Made by a program: the position numbers and the translations under genes | Notes under the pieces: model-generated | Databases searched by the model: none | Told to the model about the DNA's origin: nothing | What the model saw: only the letters and a program-made list of their open reading frames with translations | Part shown: positions 1 to 8,199 of the stretch, one piece after another | How positions within the stretch are numbered: the first letter of the stretch is position 1 | How the letters are laid out: every line of letters starts with the position of its first letter | From: Pseudomonas fluorescens | GTDB lineage: Bacteria > Pseudomonadota > Gammaproteobacteria > Pseudomonadales > Pseudomonadaceae | Assembly (NCBI RefSeq): GCF_900636825.1 | Contig: NZ_LR134318.1 | Span: 1,087,501-1,151,500, forward strand | Direction of reading: 5' to 3' | DNA length: 64,000 nucleotides

Positions 1-1
1 G

Positions 2-367
2 CACGACATCACCGCCTGGCGCGGCAGTTATGAATACGCGGAGTGGGAGTTCTATTTGAATGCGATCGGCGTTGAGGGCGCGGATGTGCGCCGAGGCCAC
101 ACCTTCAATCGCAATCACCTGACCATCGAGGCGGCAATTGCCGGCATGGGCGTGGCGATTGCCCGGCGCACGTTGCTTAACGATGAGCTGGAACGCGGGA
201 CGTTGATCGTGCCGTTCGGCCTGGCGGTGCCCAATCACAAACGCTACGTGCTGCTGTATGCGCCGGGAGCGTTGAGCCATCCGGGCGTGCGCGCCGTGCA
301 TGACTGGCTGGTGGAAGAGGCGGGGATTTTTCGCAGTTTGCACCCGTTGAATGACGGGCAATTGTGA
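2..367 (+). CDS. LysR-family transcriptional regulator, C-terminal fragment
   Basis: The frame is open from base 2, so the gene begins upstream of the window; about 121 codons remain. They correspond to the last part of a LysR effector-binding domain: a stretch reading LTIEAAIAGMGVAIARRTLL, then a hydrophobic strand and the usual closing pattern ending in a W-L pair. This pattern is typical of GcvA-like LysR regulators, but the DNA-binding half is missing, so the target cannot be inferred. Family call is fairly safe; subfamily is a guess. Confidence 0.8.
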   Translation, partial: HDITAWRGSYEYAEWEFYLNAIGVEGADVRRGHTFNRNHLTIEAAIAGMGVAIARRTLLNDELERGTLIVPFGLAVPNHKRYVLLYAPGALSHPGVRAVHDWLVEEAGIFRSLHPLNDGQL

Positions 368-567
368 GTAGATTTTGCAGTGGGGCGGGGCGACCCAACT
401 CCCGACCTTACCAGCGCTTCGCTCGGATGTCCGGCTTTTTTTGCGAATGAATATTTTTCTTTTTTCAGGGGTTGAAATGTTCGGTAGTCGGGCCGATTGT
501 TGTAACCAGGAGGTCAGGAAATTCACACCAAGACCTCCAACGAGCTAGCTGAAATAAGGGATGAACT

Positions 568-975
568 ATGCAAATCCAAGTCAACAGCGATAACCATATT
601 CAAAGTAGTCAGCGACTGGAGGAGTGGGTACGTACAACTATTGAGAGCACGCTCGAACGTTATGAAGAAGACCTGACCCGTGTCGAAGTCCATCTGAGCG
701 ACGAGAACGGCGACAAACCAGGTCCCCATGACTTGCGCTGCCAACTGGAAGCGCGGCCTAAAGGCCACCAACCGATTTCCGTGACCCACAAAGCCGATTC
801 GCTGGAACAGGCGATTGACGGCGCTGCCGAGAAGCTCGAGCACAAGCTGGATCACCTGTTCGGCAAACTGCGAGGTAAACCACGCGCCGCTGTTGTGCCA
901 TTCACTGGCAAAGCCAATGACAAACTGTTGGCCGAAGAATTTGACGAGAACGAACAGGCAGCGATAAACAGTTGA
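568..975 (+). CDS. HPF/RaiA-family ribosome-associated protein
   Basis: A 135-residue soluble protein of the sigma-54-modulation/HPF/RaiA family, whose members bind the 30S subunit and inactivate or dimerise ribosomes in stress. It has the expected start (MQIQVNSDNHIQ), a long helix (SQRLEEWVRTTIESTLERY), a strand RVEVHLSDENG and a second helix after the ADSLEQAIDGAAEKL segment. It is longer than a short HPF by an acidic/hydrophilic tail of about 30 residues. An AAGGG ribosome-binding site lies about 9 bases before the ATG. It is a single gene ending in a strong terminator, so probably monocistronic. It could equally be labelled a RaiA paralogue. Confidence 0.85.
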   Translation: MQIQVNSDNHIQSSQRLEEWVRTTIESTLERYEEDLTRVEVHLSDENGDKPGPHDLRCQLEARPKGHQPISVTHKADSLEQAIDGAAEKLEHKLDHLFGKLRGKPRAAVVPFTGKANDKLLAEEFDENEQAAINS

Positions 976-1005
976 TGCGCTGATTTTTCAAGTCACACAA
1001 GGAGA

Positions 1006-1034
1006 ACGGGCCTGCTTAAGCAGGCCCGTTTTTT
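1006..1034 (+). terminator. Rho-independent terminator of the HPF-like gene
   Basis: Perfect 10-base stem ACGGGCCTGC / GCAGGCCCGT with a TTAA loop, followed directly by a run of T. It lies 31 bases after the stop codon of the HPF-like gene. Confidence 0.92.
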
Positions 1035-1051
1035 GTTCGTGGCAGAACAGC

Positions 1052-1185
1052 CCCTCACCCCAGCCCTCTCCCGGAGGGAGAGGGGGCCGATTTGTGTGCT
1101 TTTCAAACGTAAGCTCGACTCGATACCTCAGGTCGGCTTAACCCGCAAAACAACGCGGTCAGTCCCCTCTCCCAGAGGGTGAGGG
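1052..1185. repeat. MITE-like repeat copy A (CCCTCACCC ends)
   Basis: About 134 bases. Left end CCCTCACCCCAGCCCTCTC, an internal CCCGGAGGGAGAGGG palindrome, a body containing GTAAGCTCGACTCGATA, and right end CTCTCCCAGAGGGTGAGGG. It is nearly identical, in the same orientation, to the copies at 1592-1840. Its right end overlaps the last codons of the DUF559 gene. Confidence 0.85.
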
Positions 1186-1542
1186 CAATCTGCGAACTGC
1201 CGCGATTTGTATGATCTGCTCCAGTACGTCATCCATCTGCTGAATGACCTCCTTATTGCTGAACCGCACGACCTCAATACCCTGCTCATACAGATGGAAC
1301 GTTCGGCGTTGGTCATGAATCAATCCCGACGTTTCGTAATGCTGGCCCCCATCCAGCTCAATCGCCAATTTCAATTCAGCACAGTAAAAATCCAGCACGT
1401 AAGGCGGGCAGGGAAACTGTCGACGGAATTTAAGATTGGCGATTTGCCGTGAGCGAAGCTTCTGCCAGAGCAGGTGTTCACAGTCGGTTTGCTTGGCGCG
1501 TAACTGGCGGGAGAACTGGACGAGGGTGGGGCGGGTTTGCAT
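1159..1542 (-). CDS. DUF559 endonuclease-like protein
   Basis: A 127-residue protein of the DUF559 family, which shares the restriction-endonuclease-like (Vsr-type PD-(D/E)XK) fold. Visible features are the N-terminal arginine-rich SRQLRAKQT...LLWQKLRSRQ segment and the predicted catalytic core YVLDFYCAELKLAIELDGGQ, with D51, E62 and D64, followed by H68 and a VVRFSNKEV strand. The start ATG has an AAGGA site about 9 bases upstream. The last residues, RRLPSPSGRGD, are encoded by the flanking repeat, so the repeat supplies the stop codon. No partner methyltransferase or transposase is adjacent. The cellular role of the family is unsettled; nuclease activity is inferred from the fold only. Confidence 0.85.
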   Translation of the reverse strand: MQTRPTLVQFSRQLRAKQTDCEHLLWQKLRSRQIANLKFRRQFPCPPYVLDFYCAELKLAIELDGGQHYETSGLIHDQRRTFHLYEQGIEVVRFSNKEVIQQMDDVLEQIIQIAAVRRLPSPSGRGD

Positions 1543-1591
1543 GCTTCACGATCCTTGTGAAGTTGATTTGATATTTCACTGTAGCCGAGAA

Positions 1592-1840
1592 CCCTCACCC
1601 CAGCCCTCTCCCGGAGGGAGAGGGGGCCGATTTGTGTGCTTTTCAAACGTAAGCTCGACTCGATATCTCAGGTCGACGTAACCCGTAAAACAACGCGGTC
1701 AGTCCCCTCTCCCCAGAGGGAGATGGGGCCGATTTGTGTGCTTTTCAAACGTAAGCTCGACTCGATATCTCAGGTCGGCGTAACCCGTAAAACAACGCGG
1801 TCAGTCCCCTCTCCCTCCGGGAGAGGGTTAGGGTGAGGGG
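1592..1840. repeat. MITE-like repeat copy B (tandem double unit)
   Basis: Two head-to-tail units with a period of 102 bases (GGCCGATTTGTGTGC recurs at 1625 and 1727), bounded by CCCTCACCCCAGCCCTCTC on the left and GGGTTAGGGTGAGGGG on the right. Together with copy A it flanks the DUF559 gene in direct orientation. The stretch 1543-1851 holds nothing else that I can see. Confidence 0.85.
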
Positions 1841-1851
1841 CTTTTCCAATC

Positions 1852-4185
1852 TCAGAACGCTACGGACGTCTGCACATAAACCGTCCGCGGTTCCCCCACA
1901 TATTTGCCCTTGTTGTTGTCATCAAACGAACGCGTGAAGTACTGCGTGTTGAAGATGTTTTTCACTCCCACCGCCACGTTCAGATCCGCCAACTGCGGCC
2001 CGAAGTCATACCCGGCGCGGCTGCTGAACAGCATGTAGCCGGGGATCTTGCCGGTGCTGCCATCGGCGCTTTCGTTCGAGGTGTTGGCGTTGTCGGCGAA
2101 CTGGTCGCTCTGAAAGCTGCTGTCCAGGTTCAGCTTCCACGGCCCTTCGGTGTAGCCGACGCCAATCGTGCCTTTGTGTTTCGAGGCAAACGGCACGCGG
2201 TTACCTTTGTTCGGCCCGTCTTCGCGGATCGTGGCGTCAACATAGGCGTAACTGGCGTAGACATCGAAACCGGCCAGCGTCGGGTTCAGATCGTCCAGGG
2301 CGTAGTTGACGCTGGTTTCGATGCCCTGATGGCGGGTTTCGCCACGGGCGATCACCGAATCGTTGGTCTGGTTGCTTTCGTATTGATTGTCGAAGTTGAT
2401 CAGGAAGGCGCCGATTTCCGCTCGCAATGCGCCGTTGTCATAGCGCGTGCCGATCTCCCAGGTGCGCGCTTTTTCCGGTTTCACTTCGCCGCTGGTGACG
2501 CGGTTGGGCATTTGACTGTATTGCACGCTGCCGAACGAGCCTTCGGTGTTCGCGTATAAATTCCAGCTGTCCGTCAGGTGATAAAGCACGTTCAGCGCCG
2601 GCAGCGCGGTGTTGTAGTCGCCTTTGTATTTGACGTTGGTCAGGTTTTTGGTTTGCTGCGAGTCGATCATCTCGTAGCGCACGCCCGGGGTGATGGTCCA
2701 TTTGCCGATGTCGATGCGGTCATCGACGAAGAACGCATTGGCCTCGGTGCCGCCGCGAGTGTCACGGTCGTTGCGGCTGTTGGTGGTCGGGTATTCGTTG
2801 GCGCTGATCGGCGTTCGATAGCGCAGTTCGTGGCCGGCCTCGTTGATGTAGCGGTAGCCGACACCGACTTCATGGCTGGTCGGGCCGAGGTCGAAGCCTT
2901 GGGCGAAGCGGGTTTCCAGACCACGCACCCAATACTCGCGCGGCGACAGCGAGAGGAACGTGCCCTGGTCCAGATAACCACTGCGCAAGGTTTTGGTGAA
3001 GAACGTATTGGCGGTGAACTCGCGGCGATCTTCCTGATAGCGATAGCCGAAATTGAACATCGTCCGACGGCCCCAGAACTGGTCTTTGCGGCGCGTTGAC
3101 TGATACGGATCGGCGTCGTAATCGGCGACGTTCAGACCGCCGGGCATGTCGGCCTTGCCTTCGTAATACTGCGCCATGGCGTTGAAGCTGTTGGCATCGT
3201 CGAGCTGATAGTTGCCCTTGAGGATCAGGTCGTCGATTTCGCTGTCGCTGTGTTCGCGCCAATCGCCGCCACGCGTTCCGGAGTACAGCAATGCACCGCC
3301 CAGACCATTGGTGTTGGTGCCGCCGGCCAGCAAGTTGGCGCTGGTCTTGAAACCATCGTGACTGGACGATGGACTGGTTTCGGTCTGGAAACCGCCCTTT
3401 ACCGTCGGCTCATCAGGAATCGCCCGGGTCACGAAGTTGACCACGCCGCCGACGTTCTGCGGGCCGTAGCGTACGGCACCGCCGCCACGTACCACGTCCA
3501 CCGCATCCATGTTGCCCATGCTGATCGGCGCGAACGACAGCTGCGGCTGGCCGTAAGGAGCGAACGGCACCGGGATGCCGTCCATCAAAACGGTCGAGCG
3601 TGCCGCCAGGCGCGGGTTCAAGCCGCGAATGCCGAAATTCAGCGCCATGTCATGGCTGCCAGTGCCGTTGTTTTCCGGGGCGTTGACGCCGGGGATGCGG
3701 TTGAGCACATCACGGGCCTGCGTTGCGCCTTGACGCTCGAATTCTTCGCGACGGATCACATCACGCGCACCGGGATGTTCGAACACATTGATCTGCGCGG
3801 CGTCGCCCAGCCAGTCGCCGACTACGGTCGAGGTGTCCAGCTCCAGCGCCGCATCAGCCGCCGGTTGCAGGCTGAATGCGTTATTGCCCTCTGCGCGTGC
3901 TTGCAGACCGGTGCCTTCGAGCAATGCATGCAGACCTTGCTCGGGCGAATAGCTGCCTTCCAGACCAAGGCTTTGCACGCCGCTGGTGACTTGCGAGCCG
4001 AAGGAAATCAGCACGCCGGCCTCACGGCCAAACTGGTTCAGTGCGGTTTCCAGCGACGCTGGCGCGATGTGATAAACCTTGGCATCGGCGGCCAGTGCGG
4101 CGGGTGCGGCGATGAAGCTCAGGCTGGCGCCGAGCACAAGATTGCGCAGGCTGCGGGCCAGTGGCGTGAGGCGGGTGGGGTGCAT
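1852..4185 (-). CDS. fecA: Ferric citrate TonB-dependent outer-membrane receptor FecA
   Basis: A 777-residue outer-membrane receptor that takes up ferric dicitrate and signals to FecR/FecI. It is strikingly close to E. coli FecA as I remember it: VVGDWLGDA, GARDVIRREEFER, VLNRIPGVNAPENNGTGSHD, a plug segment STVLMDGIPVPFAPYGQPQL and the C-terminal DDNNKGKYVGEPRTVYVQ. After the signal peptide (ending near AAPAALAA) comes an STN signalling domain (roughly residues 35-95), then plug and 22-strand barrel. I place the start at the ATG at 4185 (MHPTRL), which has an AGGA site 9 bases upstream; an in-frame ATG at 4236 would add 17 residues before the signal peptide. It lies downstream of fecIR. Confidence 0.95.
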   Translation of the reverse strand: MHPTRLTPLARSLRNLVLGASLSFIAAPAALAADAKVYHIAPASLETALNQFGREAGVLISFGSQVTSGVQSLGLEGSYSPEQGLHALLEGTGLQARAEGNNAFSLQPAADAALELDTSTVVGDWLGDAAQINVFEHPGARDVIRREEFERQGATQARDVLNRIPGVNAPENNGTGSHDMALNFGIRGLNPRLAARSTVLMDGIPVPFAPYGQPQLSFAPISMGNMDAVDVVRGGGAVRYGPQNVGGVVNFVTRAIPDEPTVKGGFQTETSPSSSHDGFKTSANLLAGGTNTNGLGGALLYSGTRGGDWREHSDSEIDDLILKGNYQLDDANSFNAMAQYYEGKADMPGGLNVADYDADPYQSTRRKDQFWGRRTMFNFGYRYQEDRREFTANTFFTKTLRSGYLDQGTFLSLSPREYWVRGLETRFAQGFDLGPTSHEVGVGYRYINEAGHELRYRTPISANEYPTTNSRNDRDTRGGTEANAFFVDDRIDIGKWTITPGVRYEMIDSQQTKNLTNVKYKGDYNTALPALNVLYHLTDSWNLYANTEGSFGSVQYSQMPNRVTSGEVKPEKARTWEIGTRYDNGALRAEIGAFLINFDNQYESNQTNDSVIARGETRHQGIETSVNYALDDLNPTLAGFDVYASYAYVDATIREDGPNKGNRVPFASKHKGTIGVGYTEGPWKLNLDSSFQSDQFADNANTSNESADGSTGKIPGYMLFSSRAGYDFGPQLADLNVAVGVKNIFNTQYFTRSFDDNNKGKYVGEPRTVYVQTSVAF

Positions 4186-4270
4186 GTCGAATGATCCTGA
4201 GAAGGTTGCATCAAGGGGGCTTTCCTTCTCTGTCACGCCAGATCTGAAAAACGGCTCATTTATTTTTCAA

Positions 4271-4371
4271 GATCAAAAGATCGTGCGATCGCGGCCCGAG
4301 CCTCCGGCAGCTCCTACATTTGGAATGCATATCTCCTGTAGGAGCTGCCGCAGGCTGCGATCTTTTGATTT
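4271..4371. repeat. REPIN between fecR and fecA
   Basis: Inverted pair of the GTAGGAGCTGCC...GCTGCGATCTTTTGAT class: a diverged left arm around 4271-4318 and a right arm GTAGGAGCTGCCGCAGGCT at about 4338-4371. It separates the fecR stop from the fecA leader. Confidence 0.8.
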
Positions 4372-4378
4372 TTGCTGT

Positions 4379-5311
4379 TCAAACCCGCGCTTCAACGCTC
4401 ACCCAATACCGGGTAAACCGCCTCACTTTCACCGGCAAACTGATCTCCAGCAGGTCGAGAATCCGCTCGCTGTCGTCCAGTGGATAAGTCCCGGATATCA
4501 GCAGATCGGCAACGTGACTGTCGCAGCTCAACTGGCCGCGACGGTAGCGCCCCAACTCGTCAAGAAAATCACCCAGCCGCATATGCGCCGCCACCAATAT
4601 GCCATCAACCCAAGCACCGCTATTAGCATCCAGTGGTCTGGCTTCGCCAACCGACGTTGCGGTAAAACTCAATTGCCGAGCAACCGGTAACAGCATCGGC
4701 GCGCGTCCGCTGACGGTCAGTTCGACCTGTCCCGCAAACAGCGCAACCTGCGTACGATCGCCAAATTGCCGCACATTCACACGCGCACCCTGGGTTTTCA
4801 GCAGGCCCTGCGCCGTGCGTATTTCGAACGGGTTAGCCGTACTCAACAGTATTTCGCCTTCCAGCAGCCGAATCAGCCGTCGCGGGCCATCAACATCAAC
4901 TGAGCTTGCTGTATTGAGTTGCAACGAATCGGCACCACCGAGCGAAACCTGGCGCCGCTGCCCAATCGGGCTGCGGTAATCGGCGACCAGCGAAGGCAGC
5001 GGATTGTGCTCGCGCAGGCCCCAGGTCGCAGCCGAGCCGGCGCCGAGAATCAGCAGCAGTTTCAGCGCCTGACGACGGCTGGCCGATTTCGGCCCGTTCA
5101 ATGCCGCGTGGGCCACGGGTGACGACACGCCGCGCAAACGCTGGTTGACCCGCTGAATATGCTCCCACGCCCGGCGGTGTTCGCTGTGCGCATCCAGCCA
5201 TTGTTGCCAGGCCAGTTGCTGGCGCGGCGTCAGCGCGCCTTGCTGCGTTTCCAGCAGCCAGTGCACCGCTTGTTCGGCGACCTGCGCGGAAAAATCTGCT
5301 TGGCGAGTCAT
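4379..5311 (-). CDS. fecR: FecR anti-sigma/signal-transducing protein
   Basis: A 310-residue inner-membrane regulator that relays receptor occupancy (FecA STN domain) to FecI. N-terminal cytoplasmic domain with the WQQWLDAHSEHRRAWE motif (residues 35-50), one membrane segment at about 82-99, then a periplasmic FecR domain and a C-terminal STN-like part. An arginine pair (R79, R80) stands directly before the membrane segment, fitting the twin-arginine route known for E. coli FecR. The ATG overlaps the fecI stop by four bases (ATGA), indicating translational coupling. Specificity for FecI/FecA is inferred from position and from the strongly FecA-like receptor next to it. Confidence 0.9.
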   Translation of the reverse strand: MTRQADFSAQVAEQAVHWLLETQQGALTPRQQLAWQQWLDAHSEHRRAWEHIQRVNQRLRGVSSPVAHAALNGPKSASRRQALKLLLILGAGSAATWGLREHNPLPSLVADYRSPIGQRRQVSLGGADSLQLNTASSVDVDGPRRLIRLLEGEILLSTANPFEIRTAQGLLKTQGARVNVRQFGDRTQVALFAGQVELTVSGRAPMLLPVARQLSFTATSVGEARPLDANSGAWVDGILVAAHMRLGDFLDELGRYRRGQLSCDSHVADLLISGTYPLDDSERILDLLEISLPVKVRRFTRYWVSVEARV

Positions 5312-5796
5312 AGGGCGAAATAGCAGCGCATCGCCGCTTTGTTCAAATGACGTTTGACGGTGGCCACCGAAATACCGAGCTCTGCGGCAATCTGCGGATA
5401 CGTCAGCCCATCGACCTGCGCTAGCAAAAAAGCGCGTTTGACCTGACGCGGCAAACCGTCAAGCAACTGATCCAGCTCGATCAGCGTCTGCAGGATGATC
5501 GCTTTGTGTTCTTCCGACGGTGCAAGCATTTCCGGCATCTGCGCCAGGGTATCGAGATAGGCGCGTTCCAGGTCCTGACGCCGGTAATGATTGAACAACA
5601 CGCGTTTGGCGAGGGTAGTCAAAAACGCGCGCGGCTCGATGATCGCCGCGGGTTCGCGTGCGGTCAGCACCTTGATGAAGGTGTCCTGCGCCAGATCCGC
5701 CGCGCTGTCCGGGCAGCCGAGTTTGCGCCGCAGCCAGCCGGTGAGCCAGCCATGATGGGCGTGATAGAGCGATTCGACGGAATGGGCGGGCGGCAA
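5308..5796 (-). CDS. fecI: ECF sigma factor FecI
   Basis: A group-IV sigma factor that directs RNA polymerase to the fecA promoter. It has region 2 (DLAQDTFIKVL...PRAFLTTLAKRVLFNHYRR) and a region-4 helix-turn-helix (LTYPQIAAELGISVATVKRHL). Start choice: a TTG at 5796 has a GGAG site exactly 8 bases upstream and gives 162 residues beginning PPAHSVESLY; an upstream in-frame TTG at 5847 has no site and would add 17 residues. It overlaps fecR by four bases. The upstream region carries a Fur-box-like sequence (5907-5925). Confidence 0.9.
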   Translation of the reverse strand: MPPAHSVESLYHAHHGWLTGWLRRKLGCPDSAADLAQDTFIKVLTAREPAAIIEPRAFLTTLAKRVLFNHYRRQDLERAYLDTLAQMPEMLAPSEEHKAIILQTLIELDQLLDGLPRQVKRAFLLAQVDGLTYPQIAAELGISVATVKRHLNKAAMRCYFAL

Positions 5797-5906
5797 CGAG
5801 ATGACTCCGGACGCAGGGTTGCGTAGAGAACGTGCATTAGAGAACAAGAACTGTTCGCATTGTAGAGGTTGAAACCCCCGCCCGGCAATCAGATGCTTTT
5901 GCGTAT

Positions 5907-5925
5907 GAGAATATTTATCATTAAT
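5907..5925. promoter_or_regulatory. Candidate Fur box between the two iron systems
   Basis: The 19 bases GAGAATATTTATCATTAAT agree with the Fur consensus (GATAATGATAATCATTATC) at 13 positions by my alignment. It sits in the 187-base gap between fecI (minus) and the DUF3649 gene (plus), so one site could repress both operons when iron is plentiful. The match is incomplete and untested. Confidence 0.6.
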
Positions 5926-5983
5926 ATCGCCCGCTTGTAGGTTCGGCTCGTCGGCCGAACGTTTTTCGTTTCAGGGTCGAAAC

Positions 5984-6289
5984 ATGAAAGGCAAATTTGC
6001 CACGGTTCCCATGTCCTATCGTCTGGCAGTCACCTCGCGGGTGCTGGCGGCGATTTTTGGCGGCTATCTGGTCGCGGCGCTGGCCAGTGTCACGCTGACG
6101 TTGTGGCTGCCATTGAGCCGCGCCGAAGCCGTGGTTACCGGCATGACGGTTTCCTTTCTGGTCTATCTGGTCGCGGTGCTCTGGTGCTTCGCGTGTCGCA
6201 CCGCGTGGTCGGCGTGGGTCGGCTTGCTGGTGCCTAGCGTGATTCTCGCCACCGTTGCTGGCGCCGCACGCGGCTTGGGCCTGGCATGA
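5984..6289 (+). CDS. DUF3649 small membrane protein, iron-uptake associated
   Basis: A 101-residue protein with three hydrophobic segments (about residues 16-37, 46-67 and 75-95) of the DUF3649 type, which in Pseudomonas usually precedes a PepSY-type iron-regulated membrane protein. No enzymatic motif is visible. It is the first gene of a five-gene overlapping operon behind a candidate Fur box and ends in an ATGA overlap with the next gene. A role in inner-membrane handling of ferric siderophore is inferred from context only. Confidence 0.75.
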   Translation: MKGKFATVPMSYRLAVTSRVLAAIFGGYLVAALASVTLTLWLPLSRAEAVVTGMTVSFLVYLVAVLWCFACRTAWSAWVGLLVPSVILATVAGAARGLGLA

Positions 6290-7872
6290 AAGAGGGATTT
6301 CGCCAGGCGATGGCCTGGCTGCACACCTGGACCGGGCTGGTCTTCGGCTGGCTGTTGTTCGCCATTTTTCTAACCGGCACCCTGGCGTATTTCAAGGATG
6401 AAATCAGCCACTGGATGCATCCGGAAATTCCCGCGCGGTCGGTGAATGCGGAGACCAGCCTGACGCTGGCCCAGGATTATCTGCAGCAACACGCGGCGGG
6501 CGCCGCACGCTGGCTGATCGATTTGCCCGACGCCCGTAGCCCCGGTTTGACCGTCCGCTGGCAGCAGGCGCCGGCGACGCCCGGCCAGCGCGGGCGCTTC
6601 GAAACGAAAACCCTCGATGCGCAAACCGGCGCCGAAGTGCAGGGCCGCGAGAGCCTCGGCGGCGAGTTCTTCTACCGTTTCCACTTCGAGTTGCAGATGC
6701 CTTATCCGTGGGGCCGCTGGCTCTCGACCATTGCCGCCATGGTGATGTTCATTGCGCTGATCACCGGGATCATCACCCACAAGAAAATCTTCAAGGATTT
6801 CTTCACCTTTCGACCGCGCAAGGGCCAGCGTTCCTGGCTCGACGGGCACAACGCGGTGGGCGTGCTGGTGTTGCCGTTTCACCTGATGATCACCTACAGC
6901 AGCTTGGTGATTTTCATGTCGATGGTCATGCCGGCGAGCATCGTTGCGTCCTATGGCAGTGACGTGCGCAAGTTCTATGACGAAGTCTTCCCCGCCTCGA
7001 AAACTCCCGAGCGCGCCAACATCGCTGCGCCGCTGGTGGCAATGGCGCCGCTTTTGAGCAAAGCCTCCGAGCAATGGTCCGGCGGCCACACGGCGCGTCT
7101 GTCGGTGAGCAATCCGGGGGATGCCAATGCCACCGTGGTGTTGTCCCGCGCGGGCGATCGCGTGGTGCATGATTTTGGCCGCGCCGTGACCTTCAACGGT
7201 GTTAGCGGACAACAGCTCGGCAGCACCCCGGAACAGCCGGCGGCGATGGCCGTAGGTGGGGCTTTCTACGGTTTGCACATGGGGCATTTCGCCGGGCCGC
7301 TGTTGCGTTGGCTGTATTTCATCTGCGGCCTGGCCGGCACGGCGATGATCGGCACTGGGCTGGTGATCTGGTTGAGCAAACGCCAGCTCAAACATGCCAA
7401 GAGCGCAGCGATGCCGTTCGAACTGCGGCTGGTGGAAGTCTTGAATATCGCCGGTATGGCCGGGCTGGTTGCAGCGGTGGCGGTGTTTTTTCTGGCTAAT
7501 CGGCTGTTGCCGCTGGATCTTGCGGGACGCGCAGATTGGGAAGTGAAAGGGTTCTTTATTGCTTGGGCGTTGAGCGTGGTGCACGCCATGTGGCGTCCGG
7601 GGCGCAAGGCCTGGGTCGAGCAACTTGCATTGGGCGCGGCGCTGTTTTTCGCAGTGCCACTGGTCAATGCGCTGACCACGCCGTGGAATCTCGTCGCCAG
7701 CCTCAAACAAGGCGACTCGGTGTTGGCCGGGTTCGATCTGACTTGCCTTGCAACCGGTTCTTTTCTTGCCTGGGCTGCCTGGAAAATGCAGCGCGCCGGC
7801 ACCACGCACAGCGTGAAAAAGCCACGGCGCGCAACGCCTCGGCCGATCACTCTTGAACAAGGCGCCAGCTGA
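6286..7872 (+). CDS. PepSY-associated TM protein, PiuB-like iron-regulated
   Basis: A 528-residue inner-membrane protein of the PepSY_TM/PiuB type. It has a first membrane segment near residues 12-33, a periplasmic loop, a pair of segments around WLSTIAAMVMFIALITGIITH with the following HKKIFKDFFTFRP loop, and the HNAVGVLVLPFHLMITYSSL segment. More segments follow towards the C-terminus (about 345-370, 390-410, 420-490). Conserved histidines near membrane edges are typical of the family, members of which reduce or release iron from siderophores. Four-base overlaps on both sides place it firmly in the operon. The exact reaction is not shown by the sequence. Confidence 0.82.
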   Translation: MKEGFRQAMAWLHTWTGLVFGWLLFAIFLTGTLAYFKDEISHWMHPEIPARSVNAETSLTLAQDYLQQHAAGAARWLIDLPDARSPGLTVRWQQAPATPGQRGRFETKTLDAQTGAEVQGRESLGGEFFYRFHFELQMPYPWGRWLSTIAAMVMFIALITGIITHKKIFKDFFTFRPRKGQRSWLDGHNAVGVLVLPFHLMITYSSLVIFMSMVMPASIVASYGSDVRKFYDEVFPASKTPERANIAAPLVAMAPLLSKASEQWSGGHTARLSVSNPGDANATVVLSRAGDRVVHDFGRAVTFNGVSGQQLGSTPEQPAAMAVGGAFYGLHMGHFAGPLLRWLYFICGLAGTAMIGTGLVIWLSKRQLKHAKSAAMPFELRLVEVLNIAGMAGLVAAVAVFFLANRLLPLDLAGRADWEVKGFFIAWALSVVHAMWRPGRKAWVEQLALGAALFFAVPLVNALTTPWNLVASLKQGDSVLAGFDLTCLATGSFLAWAAWKMQRAGTTHSVKKPRRATPRPITLEQGAS

Positions 7873-8198
7873 TGCTCCTGCCGCTGCTGCTCGCCTATGC
7901 CGGGTTCACCGCATTGTGTTTGTCGATGCCGCGGCATCATGCCGAGTTGCTCGGCCGAACACTTTCGGCGAGGCGTCGGCAGGTTTTGAAATTGGCCGGC
8001 TGGCTGTTGCTGGGCTTGTCGCTGTGGGCCGCCGTCGCCACCAATGGCTGGAGCTTCGGTCTGGTCGACTGGTTTGCCGTGCTGATGCTCAGCGCCTTGG
8101 CGTTGGTGCTGTTGCTGCCGTATCGCCCGCAACTGGTATTGGCGCTGGCCGCAGCGAGTTTGCTGGCCAGTCCGCTTGCAGCCTGGGCGTTGACCTGA
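7872..8198 (+). CDS. DUF3325 small membrane protein
   Basis: A 108-residue protein with three to four hydrophobic segments, beginning MLLPLLLAYAGFTALCLSMP followed by the RHHAELLGR loop typical of DUF3325. Members accompany PepSY/PiuB proteins in siderophore loci. Its ATG shares one base with the preceding stop (TGATG). The gene after it begins two bases past its stop. No function beyond the association can be claimed. Confidence 0.75.
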   Translation: MLLPLLLAYAGFTALCLSMPRHHAELLGRTLSARRRQVLKLAGWLLLGLSLWAAVATNGWSFGLVDWFAVLMLSALALVLLLPYRPQLVLALAAASLLASPLAAWALT

Positions 8199-8199
8199 A

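Noticed and set aside
1128..1836. Small open frames within the CCCTCACCC repeats
   Set aside because: They repeat the same residues from each repeat copy and lack ribosome-binding sites.
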